The notes under the pieces: generated by a model
Databases searched by the model: none
Told to the model about the DNA's origin: nothing
What the model saw: only the letters and a program-made list of their open reading frames with translations
Translations under genes and position numbers: made by a program
Part shown: piece after piece, positions 45,852 to 55,184 of the stretch
Layout: each line of letters begins with the position of its first letter
Numbering within the stretch: position 1 is the stretch's first letter
Origin: Candidatus Acidulodesulfobacterium ferriphilum
GTDB lineage: Bacteria; SZUA-79; Acidulodesulfobacterales; Acidulodesulfobacteraceae
Direction: 5' to 3'
Assembly: GCA_004195035.1 (NCBI GenBank)
Contig: SGBD01000001.1
Location: 726,368 to 790,367, forward strand
DNA: 64,000 bases

Positions 45852-45880
45852 CTCCCTTGACGGGAGGGGTTAGGGGAGGG
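45852..45880 (+). repeat. GC-rich palindrome with G-quadruplex motif serving as leader of the AMMECR1 gene
   Basis: CTCCC-TTGA-CGGGAG hairpin followed by GGGAGGGGTTAGGGGAGGG (45862-45880), four G-runs of three or more separated by 1-3 bases. The last run, GGGGAGGG, is 10 bases from ATG 45891 and is the only Shine-Dalgarno-like sequence there. It resembles the CCCTCCCCTAACCCCTCCCG-type dispersed repeats known in other genomes. Confidence 0.55.
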
Positions 45881-45890
45881 TGCATATAAT

Positions 45891-46460
45891 ATGAAAAATT
45901 TTGATTTAACGGAAAAGGAAAAGGCCATTTTGGTAAAAACAGCCAGAAAATCTATCGAGGATACACTTAATAAAAATAAGGATGAATTTCTTAACTCGCA
46001 GGAACTATTGTCCGAACTTACGGATAACCTTAAAATAAATGCCGGCGTTTTTGTCACATTAAAGACGGGGGGAGAGCAGTTAAGGGGATGTATAGGCAAT
46101 TTTATTTCTAATATTCCGATTTATAAAAATGTTTATAAAATGGCAAAAGAGGCGGCTTTCGGCGACCCGAGATTTATGCCTTTAAACAACCAGGAACTTC
46201 AAAAAATAAAGATAGAAATATCGGTTTTATCCCCTCTTGAAAGGATAGATAATCTCGATAATATAGAAATAGGCAGGCATGGCTTGTATCTTATAAAGGG
46301 GCCGTGCCACGGGGTTTTGCTCCCGCAGGTTGCTACCGAATGCAATATGGATAAAGAAGGTTTCCTGGAAGCCGTTTCGATGAAGGCGGGACTTTCGCCC
46401 GATGCTTATAAAAACGGCGCCGATATATGTACATTTTCGGCCCTTGTTTTTGGGGAGTGA
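45891..46460 (+). CDS. AMMECR1 domain protein (AmmeMemoRadiSam system protein A)
   Basis: A 189-residue protein of the AMMECR1 family, with GVFVTLKTGGEQLRGCIGNF (the LRGCIG signature) and AAFGDPRFMPL. In many genomes this domain is part of a three-protein system with a Memo-like protein and a radical SAM enzyme; those partners are not seen beside it. Here it stands at the head of the heme operon, 13 bp before the siroheme gene. Its function is not established. Confidence 0.88.
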   Translation: MKNFDLTEKEKAILVKTARKSIEDTLNKNKDEFLNSQELLSELTDNLKINAGVFVTLKTGGEQLRGCIGNFISNIPIYKNVYKMAKEAAFGDPRFMPLNNQELQKIKIEISVLSPLERIDNLDNIEIGRHGLYLIKGPCHGVLLPQVATECNMDKEGFLEAVSMKAGLSPDAYKNGADICTFSALVFGE

Positions 46461-46473
46461 ATAGAAGGATTAT

Positions 46474-47124
46474 ATGAAATATTATCCCGTTAATCTAAAC
46501 ATTTATAATAAAAAGGTTCTTGTCGTCGGCGGCGGTATGGTTGCGACAAGAAAGGCGGAAAGGCTTGCGGAAAGGGGCGCCGATATAACCATAGTTTCGC
46601 CGGAAATTTCCCCTGAAATCGCCGGATTTGTTAAGCAATCCATGGTTCGATGGGTTGATAGAACTTATAAAGCAGGGGATGAAAAAGGAGCGTTTGCCGT
46701 ATTTTGCGCAATTTCTCCCGGCAAAAAAAGTATAAAAATAGAAGAAGGGCTGTTCAAAAGATGCGTAAAAAAAAATATTTTGATAAATATTGCCGATAAG
46801 CCGGAATTTTGCACATTTACCCTGCCCGCCCTTGTTTCAAGGGGGGAATTCGATATAGCTATTTTTACCGGCGGATTAAGCCCAAGGCTTGCTAAAAAAA
46901 TAAAAGAGGATCTGGAAAAGGTTTATGGCAGCGAATATGATACTTATGTTAAAATTCTCGGCTTAATAAGGCATGAAATCAAGATGAAAAAATGGCCTCA
47001 GAGCAAAAATCAAAAACTTTTTGAAGAATTAGTCGATTCTGACCTTTTTGAACTCGTCAAAGATAAAAAATATTCTGAAATTAGCCTTTTTATAAGTAAT
47101 TTTATACAGAGAGCCCAAGCATGA
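46474..47124 (+). CDS. Precorrin-2 dehydrogenase / sirohydrochlorin ferrochelatase
   Basis: Converts precorrin-2 to sirohydrochlorin and may insert Fe to give siroheme (Met8/CysG N-terminal family). The 216 residues open with YYPVNLNIYNKKVLVVGGGMVATRKAERL, the NAD-binding motif, followed by FCTFTLPALVSRGEFDIAI, typical of the family; in both known enzymes a conserved Asp serves catalysis. It supplies siroheme for the Ahb steps encoded downstream. The stop overlaps the next start by 4 bp. Confidence 0.92.
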   Translation: MKYYPVNLNIYNKKVLVVGGGMVATRKAERLAERGADITIVSPEISPEIAGFVKQSMVRWVDRTYKAGDEKGAFAVFCAISPGKKSIKIEEGLFKRCVKKNILINIADKPEFCTFTLPALVSRGEFDIAIFTGGLSPRLAKKIKEDLEKVYGSEYDTYVKILGLIRHEIKMKKWPQSKNQKLFEELVDSDLFELVKDKKYSEISLFISNFIQRAQA

Positions 47125-47984
47125 TATTTATGACCGCAGGAGAACTATATCTAATCCCGTTTTTTATTTATGTTTTTTCTTATATGTTTATTCTATTAAG
47201 AAAAAAAAGATTTTATCAGGTTTTTATATCGTTAATTTATGCGGGATTTATCATTCAAAGTTTAATTTTTTTTATATGGCTGAACCTTCGCGGATTTAAA
47301 GGTATGATGTCGGTAGATTGGATTGTTTTCTTTAATGCATGGATTATTATGATTGTGGTTGTTTTGTTTAATCTCTTTTACAAAGCAAAATATATCCTGA
47401 TATATATAACCCCTATTGTTGCAATAAATTTATTAATAGGCTTTTTTGCTCCCCATGTTTATATTAACATTAAATCAATTTTTTCAAACTTCGATCAGGC
47501 TATTCTTTTAATCCATATAATTCTTATATTAATCGGGGATTCACTATTTGCTCTTGCTTTTATAATTTCTTTAATATATATTTTTCAAGAAAGAAGGATT
47601 AAGATTAAGAAAAACTTAAAATTATTCGATAAAAAAAATCATCCATTCGACGAGGTTTTTTATCAGGGCAAGGGCTATAATTTGGAGTTATTGGACAACA
47701 TGAATTACCAGTGCTTAAAAATAGGTTTCCCTTTAATTACCATCGGTATTGCTATGGGAATATATTTGTCTAATTCTTTATTTAAATCTTTTATGATTGT
47801 AAAACCAATCGAAATTATATCTTTAGCGACATGGCTTATTTATGCTGTGCTGCTGCATGAAAGGGTTGCAAAAGGACTCAGGGGGAAAAAGGCTGCGGTT
47901 TTTAGCATAGTCGGATTTTTATTGATTATTTCCAGTTTAAGTTTTTCTTTTTATTTATTTCCCGAATTTCATGGTTTTAAATAA
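47121..47984 (+). CDS. HemX/CcsA-like membrane protein
   Basis: A 287-residue membrane protein with about eight hydrophobic helices, of the cytochrome c assembly/HemX superfamily. HemX-type proteins stand directly upstream of hemA, as here, and affect GlutRR levels; the CcsA tryptophan-rich WWD heme motif is not visible, supporting HemX rather than CcsA. The 4-bp overlap with the previous gene shows coupled translation. Confidence 0.75.
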   Translation: MIFMTAGELYLIPFFIYVFSYMFILLRKKRFYQVFISLIYAGFIIQSLIFFIWLNLRGFKGMMSVDWIVFFNAWIIMIVVVLFNLFYKAKYILIYITPIVAINLLIGFFAPHVYINIKSIFSNFDQAILLIHIILILIGDSLFALAFIISLIYIFQERRIKIKKNLKLFDKKNHPFDEVFYQGKGYNLELLDNMNYQCLKIGFPLITIGIAMGIYLSNSLFKSFMIVKPIEIISLATWLIYAVLLHERVAKGLRGKKAAVFSIVGFLLIISSLSFSFYLFPEFHGFK

Positions 47985-48002
47985 GATTTATATATTAAAT
48001 AT

Positions 48003-49406
48003 ATGGATATTTTAATTATAGGCTTAAGCCATAAATCTGCAGATATCGGCGATAGGGAGATAGTCTCCAAGAAGATTTTAACCCCCGAATTAAGGCAGGA
48101 ATTCGCAAAAAAACTGCTTAATTTGAAAGATGAAGAAGGCAGACCGTTAATTAAAGAGCTGGCGATACTTACTACCTGTAACAGGTCTGAATTTATAATG
48201 GATTTATCCCCATGGGCGGTTGGAAAAGAAGCCCATTTTATAAAAGATTATATCTCCGGGTATTTTTTTGTGAAAAAAGACGCGGATAATCTTTTATATA
48301 TGTATCTTAACTTTGAAGCTGTTAAACACCTTTTTAGCGTAGCCTCAAGTTTAGATTCTATGGTAATAGGGGAACCGCAAATACTGGGACAGATTAAAGA
48401 TGCATATAACGAATCATGCGAATTTCGAATGAACGGCCAAGTTTTAAATAAGCTGTTTCATAAGGCTTTTTATTGCGCAAAACGGGTTAGAACCGAAACA
48501 AAGATAGCATCCTCTCCCGTATCTATAAGTTATGCGGCGGTAGAACTTTCAAAAAAGATTTTTAACAGCTTAGGCGATAAGAAGATATTGCTTTTGGGAA
48601 CAGGCGAAATGGGCAAGCTTACCGCCAAGCACTTTATAAAAAACGGAGTTCATAATATTTATATAGCGAACAGGACAAAAGACAAGGCCTGCCATTTTGT
48701 AGAAGAGTCATTTGGGGTGAATGAAAAAAACTGTATAGATGTGATTGATTTTTCGGAGTATTATAAATTACTGCCCCACACCGATATTGTTTTATGCTCG
48801 ACCGGTTCGGAAGGGTATGTGCTAAGGTATGATGATATTATGCCCGTTATAAAACTTCGCAAACAAAGGCCGCTATTTTTAATCGATATTTCCGTTCCAA
48901 GGAATATCGACCCTGAAATTAACAAGATTTCCAATGTATATCTGTACGACATTGACGATATCGGAAAAATGATCGAGGGTAACTTAGAAATAAGAGAAAA
49001 AGAGGCTGTGACCGCGAGCGAACTTGTAGAAATAAACGCAAAGGAGTTTATGGAGTGGAAGAATTCGTTAAATGCCGTGCCGGTCATAGTTTTACTTAGA
49101 AACAAGGTAAAAGATATATTAGAGATAGAGTTATCGAAATATATCGGCGAAAAAAAAGAAAAGGGCTTAATTATCAATTCACTCACGAATAAAATCCTTC
49201 ATGAGCCGATAACCCTTATCAAAAAAGCCGCTGTAGATTCAAGCGAAGCGAATATGTTAGAGACATTAAAAACCCTTTTTAATCTTGGTTTAGGCACAGA
49301 CAAGGAAATCGGGCATAAGAGAAACAACGATAATATAATAAATAAGGAATGTGAAAAAGGGTCCGGCGATAAAAATAATTTGTCAAAGATAAAGTTAATA
49401 AAATAA
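48003..49406 (+). CDS. hemA: Glutamyl-tRNA reductase
   Basis: First committed step of tetrapyrrole synthesis by the C5 route. It contains LTTCNRSEF with catalytic Cys, SLDSMVIGEPQILGQIKDAY, the NADPH-binding LLGTGEMGKLTAKHF, and a dimerisation helix. The C-terminus carries an extra 35-residue polar tail (GTDKEIGHKRNNDNIINKE) after the usual end. Its presence upstream of hemC and cobA-hemD shows a classical operon. hemL and hemB are not in the window. Confidence 0.95.
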   Translation: MDILIIGLSHKSADIGDREIVSKKILTPELRQEFAKKLLNLKDEEGRPLIKELAILTTCNRSEFIMDLSPWAVGKEAHFIKDYISGYFFVKKDADNLLYMYLNFEAVKHLFSVASSLDSMVIGEPQILGQIKDAYNESCEFRMNGQVLNKLFHKAFYCAKRVRTETKIASSPVSISYAAVELSKKIFNSLGDKKILLLGTGEMGKLTAKHFIKNGVHNIYIANRTKDKACHFVEESFGVNEKNCIDVIDFSEYYKLLPHTDIVLCSTGSEGYVLRYDDIMPVIKLRKQRPLFLIDISVPRNIDPEINKISNVYLYDIDDIGKMIEGNLEIREKEAVTASELVEINAKEFMEWKNSLNAVPVIVLLRNKVKDILEIELSKYIGEKKEKGLIINSLTNKILHEPITLIKKAAVDSSEANMLETLKTLFNLGLGTDKEIGHKRNNDNIINKECEKGSGDKNNLSKIKLIK

Positions 49407-49434
49407 TTATAAAATAATTTAAATATTATAAATT

Positions 49435-49521
49435 CTGGATTCCCGCTGAAGCGGGTTGGGATACCCGTTGGGTGAAAAGTTAAAATCCCGTATTGTCATT
49501 CCCGCGAAAGCGGGAATCCAG
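49435..49521. repeat. Core copy of the palindromic repeat
   Basis: Starts CTGGATTCCCGC and ends GGGAATCCAG; hairpins CCCGCTGAAGCGGG and CCCGCGAAAGCGGG. It lies in the hemA-hemC gap, just before the hemC ribosome binding site region. No long terminal repeats are visible here. Confidence 0.7.
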
Positions 49522-49584
49522 AAAAGAAATTTTCTATCGGCAATTTTGGGTAGTTCACATAATTTAATAAATAAAAGGTAAGTT

Positions 49585-50544
49585 TTGAAACTAAAAATAG
49601 GAACGCGCGGAAGCAAGCTTGCGTTATACCAGGCTAATCTTGTCAAGGATAAAATAAAACAGCTTTTCGATGATCAAAATAAAAAAATAGATATCGAAAT
49701 AAAAACTATTAAGACCTCGGGGGATAGGATTTTGACTGCGTCGCTTAGCAATTTTGGCGGCAAAGGACTATTCGTAAAAGAAATAGAAGAGGCTCTTTTT
49801 AGCGAAGATATCGATATTGCCGTACACAGTTTGAAAGATGTCCCGCAGGTAATACCCGAAGAACTGGCTCTGGGTGCGGTATTAAAAAGGGACGACCCGA
49901 GAGACTGCGTTATTTTAAAGGATAAACCGGAATCCGATAAGGAATTGGATTCCGTAAATTTTGCATCTTTGTTGAAAAATCACGCGATAGTCGGGACATC
50001 GAGCCTCAGGAGAAGAGCCTTGCTTGCCCGCTTCAGGGATGACATAATATTTGAACCATTAAGAGGCAATATCGATACGAGATTAGGAAAATTAAGAGAC
50101 GGATTTTTCGATGCTATCGTCCTATCGTCAAGCGGACTTATAAGGCTTAATCTTTCTTCCAATATAGATGTTTATTTAGACCCCCTTACATTTATTCCCC
50201 AGTGCGGACAGGGAGCCATAGTAATAGAATATAAAAGCGCCAGAGCCGATATAGGCGAAATAATTAAACCGTTGAACGATGAAGACACAAAGTTTTCGGT
50301 TTTTGCCGAAAGGGCATGCATTAAAGGGTTAAACTGCGGATGCGCGTCTCCCGTCGGGGCTTATTCTTATATCGAGGGTAATGATGTACATATAAAAGGC
50401 TTTGTCTCTAATACTTACGGGGAATATTTAGAGGATGGGGTTACCGGTAAAAAAATAGATTACGAGAATGTCGGGAAAAAATTAGCCCTGAGTTTAATAA
50501 ATAAAGGCGGGTTCGAGATACTGAGCAAAAACACGATACTATAA
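49585..50544 (+). CDS. hemC: Porphobilinogen deaminase (hydroxymethylbilane synthase)
   Basis: Joins four porphobilinogens into hydroxymethylbilane. It begins KIGTRGSKLALYQANLVKD, with VHSLKDVP, GTSSLRRRALL, LRGNIDTRLGKL, and the dipyrromethane-cofactor Cys in GLNCGCASPVGAY. It has 319 residues. The start is TTG at 49585 with AAAAGG upstream. Between hemA and cobA-hemD. Confidence 0.95.
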   Translation: MKLKIGTRGSKLALYQANLVKDKIKQLFDDQNKKIDIEIKTIKTSGDRILTASLSNFGGKGLFVKEIEEALFSEDIDIAVHSLKDVPQVIPEELALGAVLKRDDPRDCVILKDKPESDKELDSVNFASLLKNHAIVGTSSLRRRALLARFRDDIIFEPLRGNIDTRLGKLRDGFFDAIVLSSSGLIRLNLSSNIDVYLDPLTFIPQCGQGAIVIEYKSARADIGEIIKPLNDEDTKFSVFAERACIKGLNCGCASPVGAYSYIEGNDVHIKGFVSNTYGEYLEDGVTGKKIDYENVGKKLALSLINKGGFEILSKNTIL

Positions 50545-50612
50545 AATCATTATAGATTTTGCGCGCGCCTTGGAAGAGGCGGCAGGCAACGAACAAGAGG
50601 ATTATAAAGTAA

Positions 50613-52274
50613 ATGGATAAAAACAAAAATAAAGAGGAAAAAAAAACGGATAAAAATTCAAAAACAGGAATGGTTTATCTTACGGGCGCCGGACCCGGAG
50701 ACCCGGAGCTTTTGACCCTCAAAGCCAAAACGGTTTTGCAGGAGGCGGATGTTATCGTATATGACAGTTTAATTTCGGAAGAGATTTTATCCTACGCAAA
50801 AGATGGGTGCGAGATAATCTATGCGGGTAAAAGATCGTCAAATCACAGCCTTCCGCAATATTCTATTAATGAACTTTTGGCAGAAAAAGCCAAAGAAAAT
50901 AAGGTTGTCGTCAGGCTTAAAGGGGGGGACCCTTATTTATTCGGAAGGGGCGGGGAAGAGGCCGAAAGACTTTTTAAAGACGCAATCCCCTTTGAAATAA
51001 TACCCGGCATTTCCTCGTCTTTTGCCGTTCCTGCTTATGCGGGCATTCCTTTGACACACAGGGATTATGCCTCTACCGTTGCAATTGTGACGGGACACGA
51101 AGGAGAACATAAGGAAAAAAGCACAATAAATTGGGACAAGCTGTCCGGCGCGGACACAATAGTAATTTTAATGGGGCATAAAAATCTGGATTCTATCGCT
51201 AAAAATATAATTTCTTCGGGAAAAGATAAAGATACCCCTTGCGCCGTGATTCAAGAAGGGACTACTTTAAATCAAAAGGCGGCGGCAGGAACATTGGCTA
51301 CGATTAAAGACGAAGCTGACAGGCACGGTTTAAAAAGTCCGCTTATACTTATTGTCGGGAATGTCGTTAAACTTAGAGATATACTGAACTGGTTTGAAAA
51401 AAGACCGTTAAGCGGTTTAAAAGTGATGGTTACAAGAGCGGAGGGGCAGGCAGGCACGCTAATCCATAGGCTTAAAAGGCTTGGGGCTTTCGTAATGAAC
51501 CTGCCGCTTATAAAGGCGGTTAAAGGCGGAAGTAATATAGATAGGGCTAAGATTCATGAGGCAATAAAAAATATTAAAGATTACGATTATATCATTTTTA
51601 CAAGCGTTAACGGTGTTTCGGGGTTTTTTGACGAGTTTTTTTTGAAAGGGCTGGACGCAAGGTCGCTTTTCGGCAAAAAAATAATTTCCGTAGGCAAAGT
51701 CACGTCGTTGGAGTTAAAAAAATACGGCATAGTTCCGGATATTATCCCGTCCGAATTTTCCCAGACGGGCATAATAAATATTATTAAAGATACTGAACTT
51801 AAAGGCAAAAAAATTCTTTTTCCTCAGGCTTTGAAAATAAACGCCGAACTTCCGGAATTTCTTATATCGAGAGGCGCAATTTTAGAAAATTTGCCCGTTT
51901 ATGAAACCGTTATACCCGAAAAATCGAAAGAAGAGATATATGAAATTTTTAGCTCCCTTATAACAACAAAAGGTAACGGCGCAAAAAGGGTTCATAAAAA
52001 TATAGGCCTTCCGAATGACCTCTCATTAAGTTCTTTCGTTGTGAGCTTTACAAGTTATTCAACCGTCGAAAATTTTGTCAACTTAGCCGAAGGCATTCAA
52101 AAAGGGCTTTTGAAGAGGATTACGGGTTCCGGGGTCAAATTTGCGAGCATTGGGGAAAAGACGGCTAAATATGCGTTGGGGTTTGGTATTAAATCTGATA
52201 TAATATCTAAAGATGTCAATATAGATTCGTTAGTTGACGGAATAGTAGATTTTTATCGAAAAAACAAGATTTAA
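50613..52274 (+). CDS. Fused uroporphyrinogen-III C-methyltransferase / uroporphyrinogen-III synthase
   Basis: A 553-residue fusion. The N-terminal part (residues about 15-260) is the SAM-dependent methyltransferase of the CobA/SUMT type: VYLTGAGPGDPELLTLKA, VVRLKGGDPYLFGRGGEEA, VVPGISSS-like EIIPGISSSFAVPAYAGIPLTHR. The C-terminal part (about 265-550) is uroporphyrinogen-III synthase (HemD), with SGLKVMVTRAEGQAGTLIHRLKRLGA, YDYIIFTSVNGVSGFF and FASIGEKTAKYA. The two activities lead from hydroxymethylbilane to precorrin-2. This fusion is common in bacteria that make siroheme-derived heme. Confidence 0.93.
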   Translation: MDKNKNKEEKKTDKNSKTGMVYLTGAGPGDPELLTLKAKTVLQEADVIVYDSLISEEILSYAKDGCEIIYAGKRSSNHSLPQYSINELLAEKAKENKVVVRLKGGDPYLFGRGGEEAERLFKDAIPFEIIPGISSSFAVPAYAGIPLTHRDYASTVAIVTGHEGEHKEKSTINWDKLSGADTIVILMGHKNLDSIAKNIISSGKDKDTPCAVIQEGTTLNQKAAAGTLATIKDEADRHGLKSPLILIVGNVVKLRDILNWFEKRPLSGLKVMVTRAEGQAGTLIHRLKRLGAFVMNLPLIKAVKGGSNIDRAKIHEAIKNIKDYDYIIFTSVNGVSGFFDEFFLKGLDARSLFGKKIISVGKVTSLELKKYGIVPDIIPSEFSQTGIINIIKDTELKGKKILFPQALKINAELPEFLISRGAILENLPVYETVIPEKSKEEIYEIFSSLITTKGNGAKRVHKNIGLPNDLSLSSFVVSFTSYSTVENFVNLAEGIQKGLLKRITGSGVKFASIGEKTAKYALGFGIKSDIISKDVNIDSLVDGIVDFYRKNKI

Positions 52275-52324
52275 TGCCGGATTAAGGATATTAATAAAAA
52301 TAAAATCAAGGGGTTAATATAAAA

Positions 52325-53515
52325 ATGATAGGAATATCGAAACTTTATTGCGGCGGGGTTCACGCTTCCGACGCCCTTCGTTACGGGCGCATGTCGAGCA
52401 AACTGCCCTCCCACCTTTTACAATTTTCCGAGGATAAAAAGCCTGTAATCGTATGGAATATGACAAGGACATGCAATTTAAATTGCATCCACTGTTATTC
52501 CCAATCTAAAAATCTTCAGTATAACAACGAGCTTACGCTTGAAGAGGGCAAGGCGTTTATAGACGATATCTCTGCGTTCGGCTCCCCGGTTATGCTTTTT
52601 TCGGGCGGCGAACCGTTAATGCATCCGCATTTCCTTGATTTGTGCTTTTATGCAAAGTCGAAAGGAATGAGGGCGGTTATATCTACCAACGGAACCCTTA
52701 TTACTAAGGAGTTAGCTTCCGAATTAAAGAAAGTGGGACTGTCTTATGTCGGCATCAGCTTAGACGGGCTTGAGGCGGTTCATGACAGATTCAGGGGCAA
52801 AAAGGGCGCCTTTGGGGAGGCTCTGAAAGGTATTAATTATGCCAAAGAGGCAGGAATTAAGGTCGGGCTGCGCTTTACCATAAATAAAAGAAACGCTGAG
52901 GAAATTCCCGGCATTTTCAAACTGCTGGAGGAAGAAAATATCCCAAGGGTTTGTTTTTATCATCTTGTTTACGCGGGACGGGGAACAAAGCTGATAGACG
53001 AGGATTTATCTCTAGAAGAAACGAGGCAGACGGTCGATACAATATTGGAACTTACAAAAGAGGTATATTCAAGGGATAACCAAAAGGAAGTTCTTACCGT
53101 CGATAATCATGCCGACGGCCCGTATATTTATTTAAAGCTTTTAAAAGAGGGCAAACGGGAAGAAGCGGAAAATGTTATGAGCCTTCTCAAGATGAACGGG
53201 GGCAACAGTTCCGGGGTTGGAATCGGCTGTGTCAGCTGGGATGGCGAGGTTTATGCCGACCAGTTCTGGAGGCACTATTCATTCGGCAATATTAAAGAAA
53301 GAAAGTTTAGCGAGATATGGACGGATACCTCGAACCAGCTTATGAAACAGCTTAAAAATAAAAAGGCTTATGTAAAAGGAAGATGCGAAAGTTGTAAATG
53401 GCTTGATATTTGCAACGGCAACTTCAGGGTCAGGTCGGAGGCGAAAGAGGGGGATCTTTGGGCGCCGGATCCGGCTTGTTATTTGACGGATGAGGAGATT
53501 TATAATGGAAAATAA
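52325..53515 (+). CDS. ahbC: 12,18-didecarboxysiroheme deacetylase (radical SAM AhbC)
   Basis: Radical SAM/SPASM enzyme that removes acetate side chains from didecarboxysiroheme to give Fe-coproporphyrin III in the Ahb heme route. The start MIGISKLYCGG...SDALRYGRMSSKLPSHLLQFS matches AhbC/NirJ1 proteins. The SAM cluster is CNLNCIHC; FSGGEPLMHP follows; the C-terminal Cys set (GRCESCKWLDICNGN, PDPACYL) binds an auxiliary cluster. It could instead be NirJ (heme d1), but no other nir genes are present. It is followed by AhbD, whose start overlaps by 11 bp. Confidence 0.88.
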   Translation: MIGISKLYCGGVHASDALRYGRMSSKLPSHLLQFSEDKKPVIVWNMTRTCNLNCIHCYSQSKNLQYNNELTLEEGKAFIDDISAFGSPVMLFSGGEPLMHPHFLDLCFYAKSKGMRAVISTNGTLITKELASELKKVGLSYVGISLDGLEAVHDRFRGKKGAFGEALKGINYAKEAGIKVGLRFTINKRNAEEIPGIFKLLEEENIPRVCFYHLVYAGRGTKLIDEDLSLEETRQTVDTILELTKEVYSRDNQKEVLTVDNHADGPYIYLKLLKEGKREEAENVMSLLKMNGGNSSGVGIGCVSWDGEVYADQFWRHYSFGNIKERKFSEIWTDTSNQLMKQLKNKKAYVKGRCESCKWLDICNGNFRVRSEAKEGDLWAPDPACYLTDEEIYNGK

Positions 53516-54668
53516 AAATATTTCGATGCCTGCCGGTCATCCGGGTCAAATGCACGGCGGCGGTTTGGCGCCTTCGAAAAAAAACGAGCTGAGATTAGTC
53601 TTTTGGGAGCTTACCGCAAGATGCAATTTGAAATGTATTCATTGCCGTGCCGAGGCTCAGACGGAAAGGCAGGAAGACGAGCTTTCGACGGAAAAGTGTT
53701 TTGCCGTTATAGACGAGTTGTGCGGATTTAGCAGCCCCATCCTTATTTTAACAGGAGGAGAACCGCTATACAGAGACGATATTTTTGATATTGCCCGCTA
53801 TGCCGCGGGTAAAGGTCTTCGCGTCGCGCTTGCTACTAACGGCACATTAGTGAACGAAAAGGTTGCGGAACAGATTAAAGAAAGCGGCATCAAAAGGGTT
53901 TCTATAAGTTTGGACGGGGCAAACCCCCAAACCCATGATACATTCAGAATGATACCCGGCTCCTTCAAAAGCGCGTTTAACGGCATTAGAAATCTGCAAA
54001 AAGAAGGCATCGAGGTACAAATAAACACCACTATCGCAAGGCACAATGAGGACGAGGTCAAAGAGATACTGGATTTAGCCTTAAACAATAACATAAAGGC
54101 TCTTCATATATTTATGCTTGTACCGGTTGGCTGCGGCATTCAGATAGCGGATTCCCAAATGCTCGATAAACAAAAATATGAAGACGTATTATCATGGTTT
54201 TACGATAAGACTATGGAGTTAAGAGGCAGAATCGAGCTTAAAGCAACATGCGCCCCTCATTTTTTTAGGATTATGCATAAAAGAGCAAAGGATGAAGGCA
54301 TAACCATATCCCCTCAAACTCATGGCATGGCTGCCGTTACAAAGGGTTGTTTAGCCGGGAGCGGCGTTATGTTCATATCTAGAAAAGGCGTCGTTCAGCC
54401 ATGCGGTTATCTTCCCGTTCAAGCGGGGAATATTACAAAAGAATCCGTCAGTGAAATTTGGAACGGCTCCGAAGTCTTTTTAAACTTAAGGGATACCGGT
54501 CTTTTAAAGGGTAAATGCGGCATTTGCGAATATAAAAAGGTATGCGAAGGATGCAGGGCAAGGGCTTATTATGAAAAAGGAGATTATATGGAGGAAGAGC
54601 CGTATTGTATTTATGAGCCGACAAAGGGAAGGCTTGTCAATCCCAAAATTGTCGATAGAAATCCCTAA
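53505..54668 (+). CDS. ahbD: Heme b synthase (radical SAM AhbD)
   Basis: Radical SAM enzyme that converts two propionates of Fe-coproporphyrin III to vinyls, the last step to heme b. The SAM cluster is CNLKCIHC in WELTARCNLKCIHCRAEA; TGGEPLYRDD follows. The tail CGICEYKKVCEGCRARAYYEKGDY and EEEPYCIYEP matches AhbD ends. The start was set at ATG 53505, with GAGGAG 8 bp upstream; an ATG 15 bp earlier is less likely. The N-terminus has a His/Gly-rich stretch (GHPGQMHGGG). AhbC and AhbD together indicate heme made from siroheme; ahbA and ahbB (siroheme decarboxylase) must lie elsewhere. Confidence 0.9.
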   Translation: MENKNISMPAGHPGQMHGGGLAPSKKNELRLVFWELTARCNLKCIHCRAEAQTERQEDELSTEKCFAVIDELCGFSSPILILTGGEPLYRDDIFDIARYAAGKGLRVALATNGTLVNEKVAEQIKESGIKRVSISLDGANPQTHDTFRMIPGSFKSAFNGIRNLQKEGIEVQINTTIARHNEDEVKEILDLALNNNIKALHIFMLVPVGCGIQIADSQMLDKQKYEDVLSWFYDKTMELRGRIELKATCAPHFFRIMHKRAKDEGITISPQTHGMAAVTKGCLAGSGVMFISRKGVVQPCGYLPVQAGNITKESVSEIWNGSEVFLNLRDTGLLKGKCGICEYKKVCEGCRARAYYEKGDYMEEEPYCIYEPTKGRLVNPKIVDRNP

Positions 54669-54692
54669 AATGACTTTAAAGTTATACGAACA

Positions 54693-54720
54693 CTGGATTC
54701 CTGCTTACGCAGGAATCCAG
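54693..54720. repeat. Perfect hairpin copy of the dispersed repeat
   Basis: CTGGATTCCTGC (54693-54704) and GCAGGAATCCAG (54709-54720) form a perfect 12-bp stem with a 4-base loop. It is located between ahbD and the RDD gene; TTTCTATTGCAG downstream resembles the inner part of the longer units. Confidence 0.75.
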
Positions 54721-54767
54721 TAAATAAAATTTCTATTGCAGTACAGGGTAAATAATTTAATTAACTT

Positions 54768-55184
54768 ATGGATAAGAAAGCAAACACCCTTCACAGATTT
54801 ATAGCTAAGGCTATCGATTTACTGATATTTGGCTTTTTAAGCGAAGTGTTTTATCCTTTCGGCTTTTTAGCGGGTATTTTGTATATTTTAATTGCGGACG
54901 GGTTTTTTGACGGGCAAAGCCTTGGGAAAAAGATTATAGGTTTGAAGGTTGTAACAATTTCGGATGAAAAACGAATCGAATTTAAGGAATCGATTATAAG
55001 AAATTCCTTTCTTGCTTTAGCCCTTTTATTTTCCCTCATACCGTTTGTCGGATATTTTTTACTTTTCACGGTGGGTCTTTTCATATTTGGCGTCGAGACC
55101 TATTTTGTCATAAAAAGCCCAGAAGGTGAAAGGCTGGGGGATAGATTTGCCTTTACCCGCGTTATAGATGTCAAGAAATTTTAA
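54768..55184 (+). CDS. RDD family membrane protein
   Basis: A 138-residue membrane protein of the RDD family. The sequence starts RFIAKAIDLLIFGFL, where the RxxAxxID replaces the classical RxxDxxxD pattern. GQSLGKKIIGLKVV, the standard second motif, and two or three more helices follow. The function is unknown. It overlaps the start region of polA. Confidence 0.8.
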   Translation: MDKKANTLHRFIAKAIDLLIFGFLSEVFYPFGFLAGILYILIADGFFDGQSLGKKIIGLKVVTISDEKRIEFKESIIRNSFLALALLFSLIPFVGYFLLFTVGLFIFGVETYFVIKSPEGERLGDRFAFTRVIDVKKF

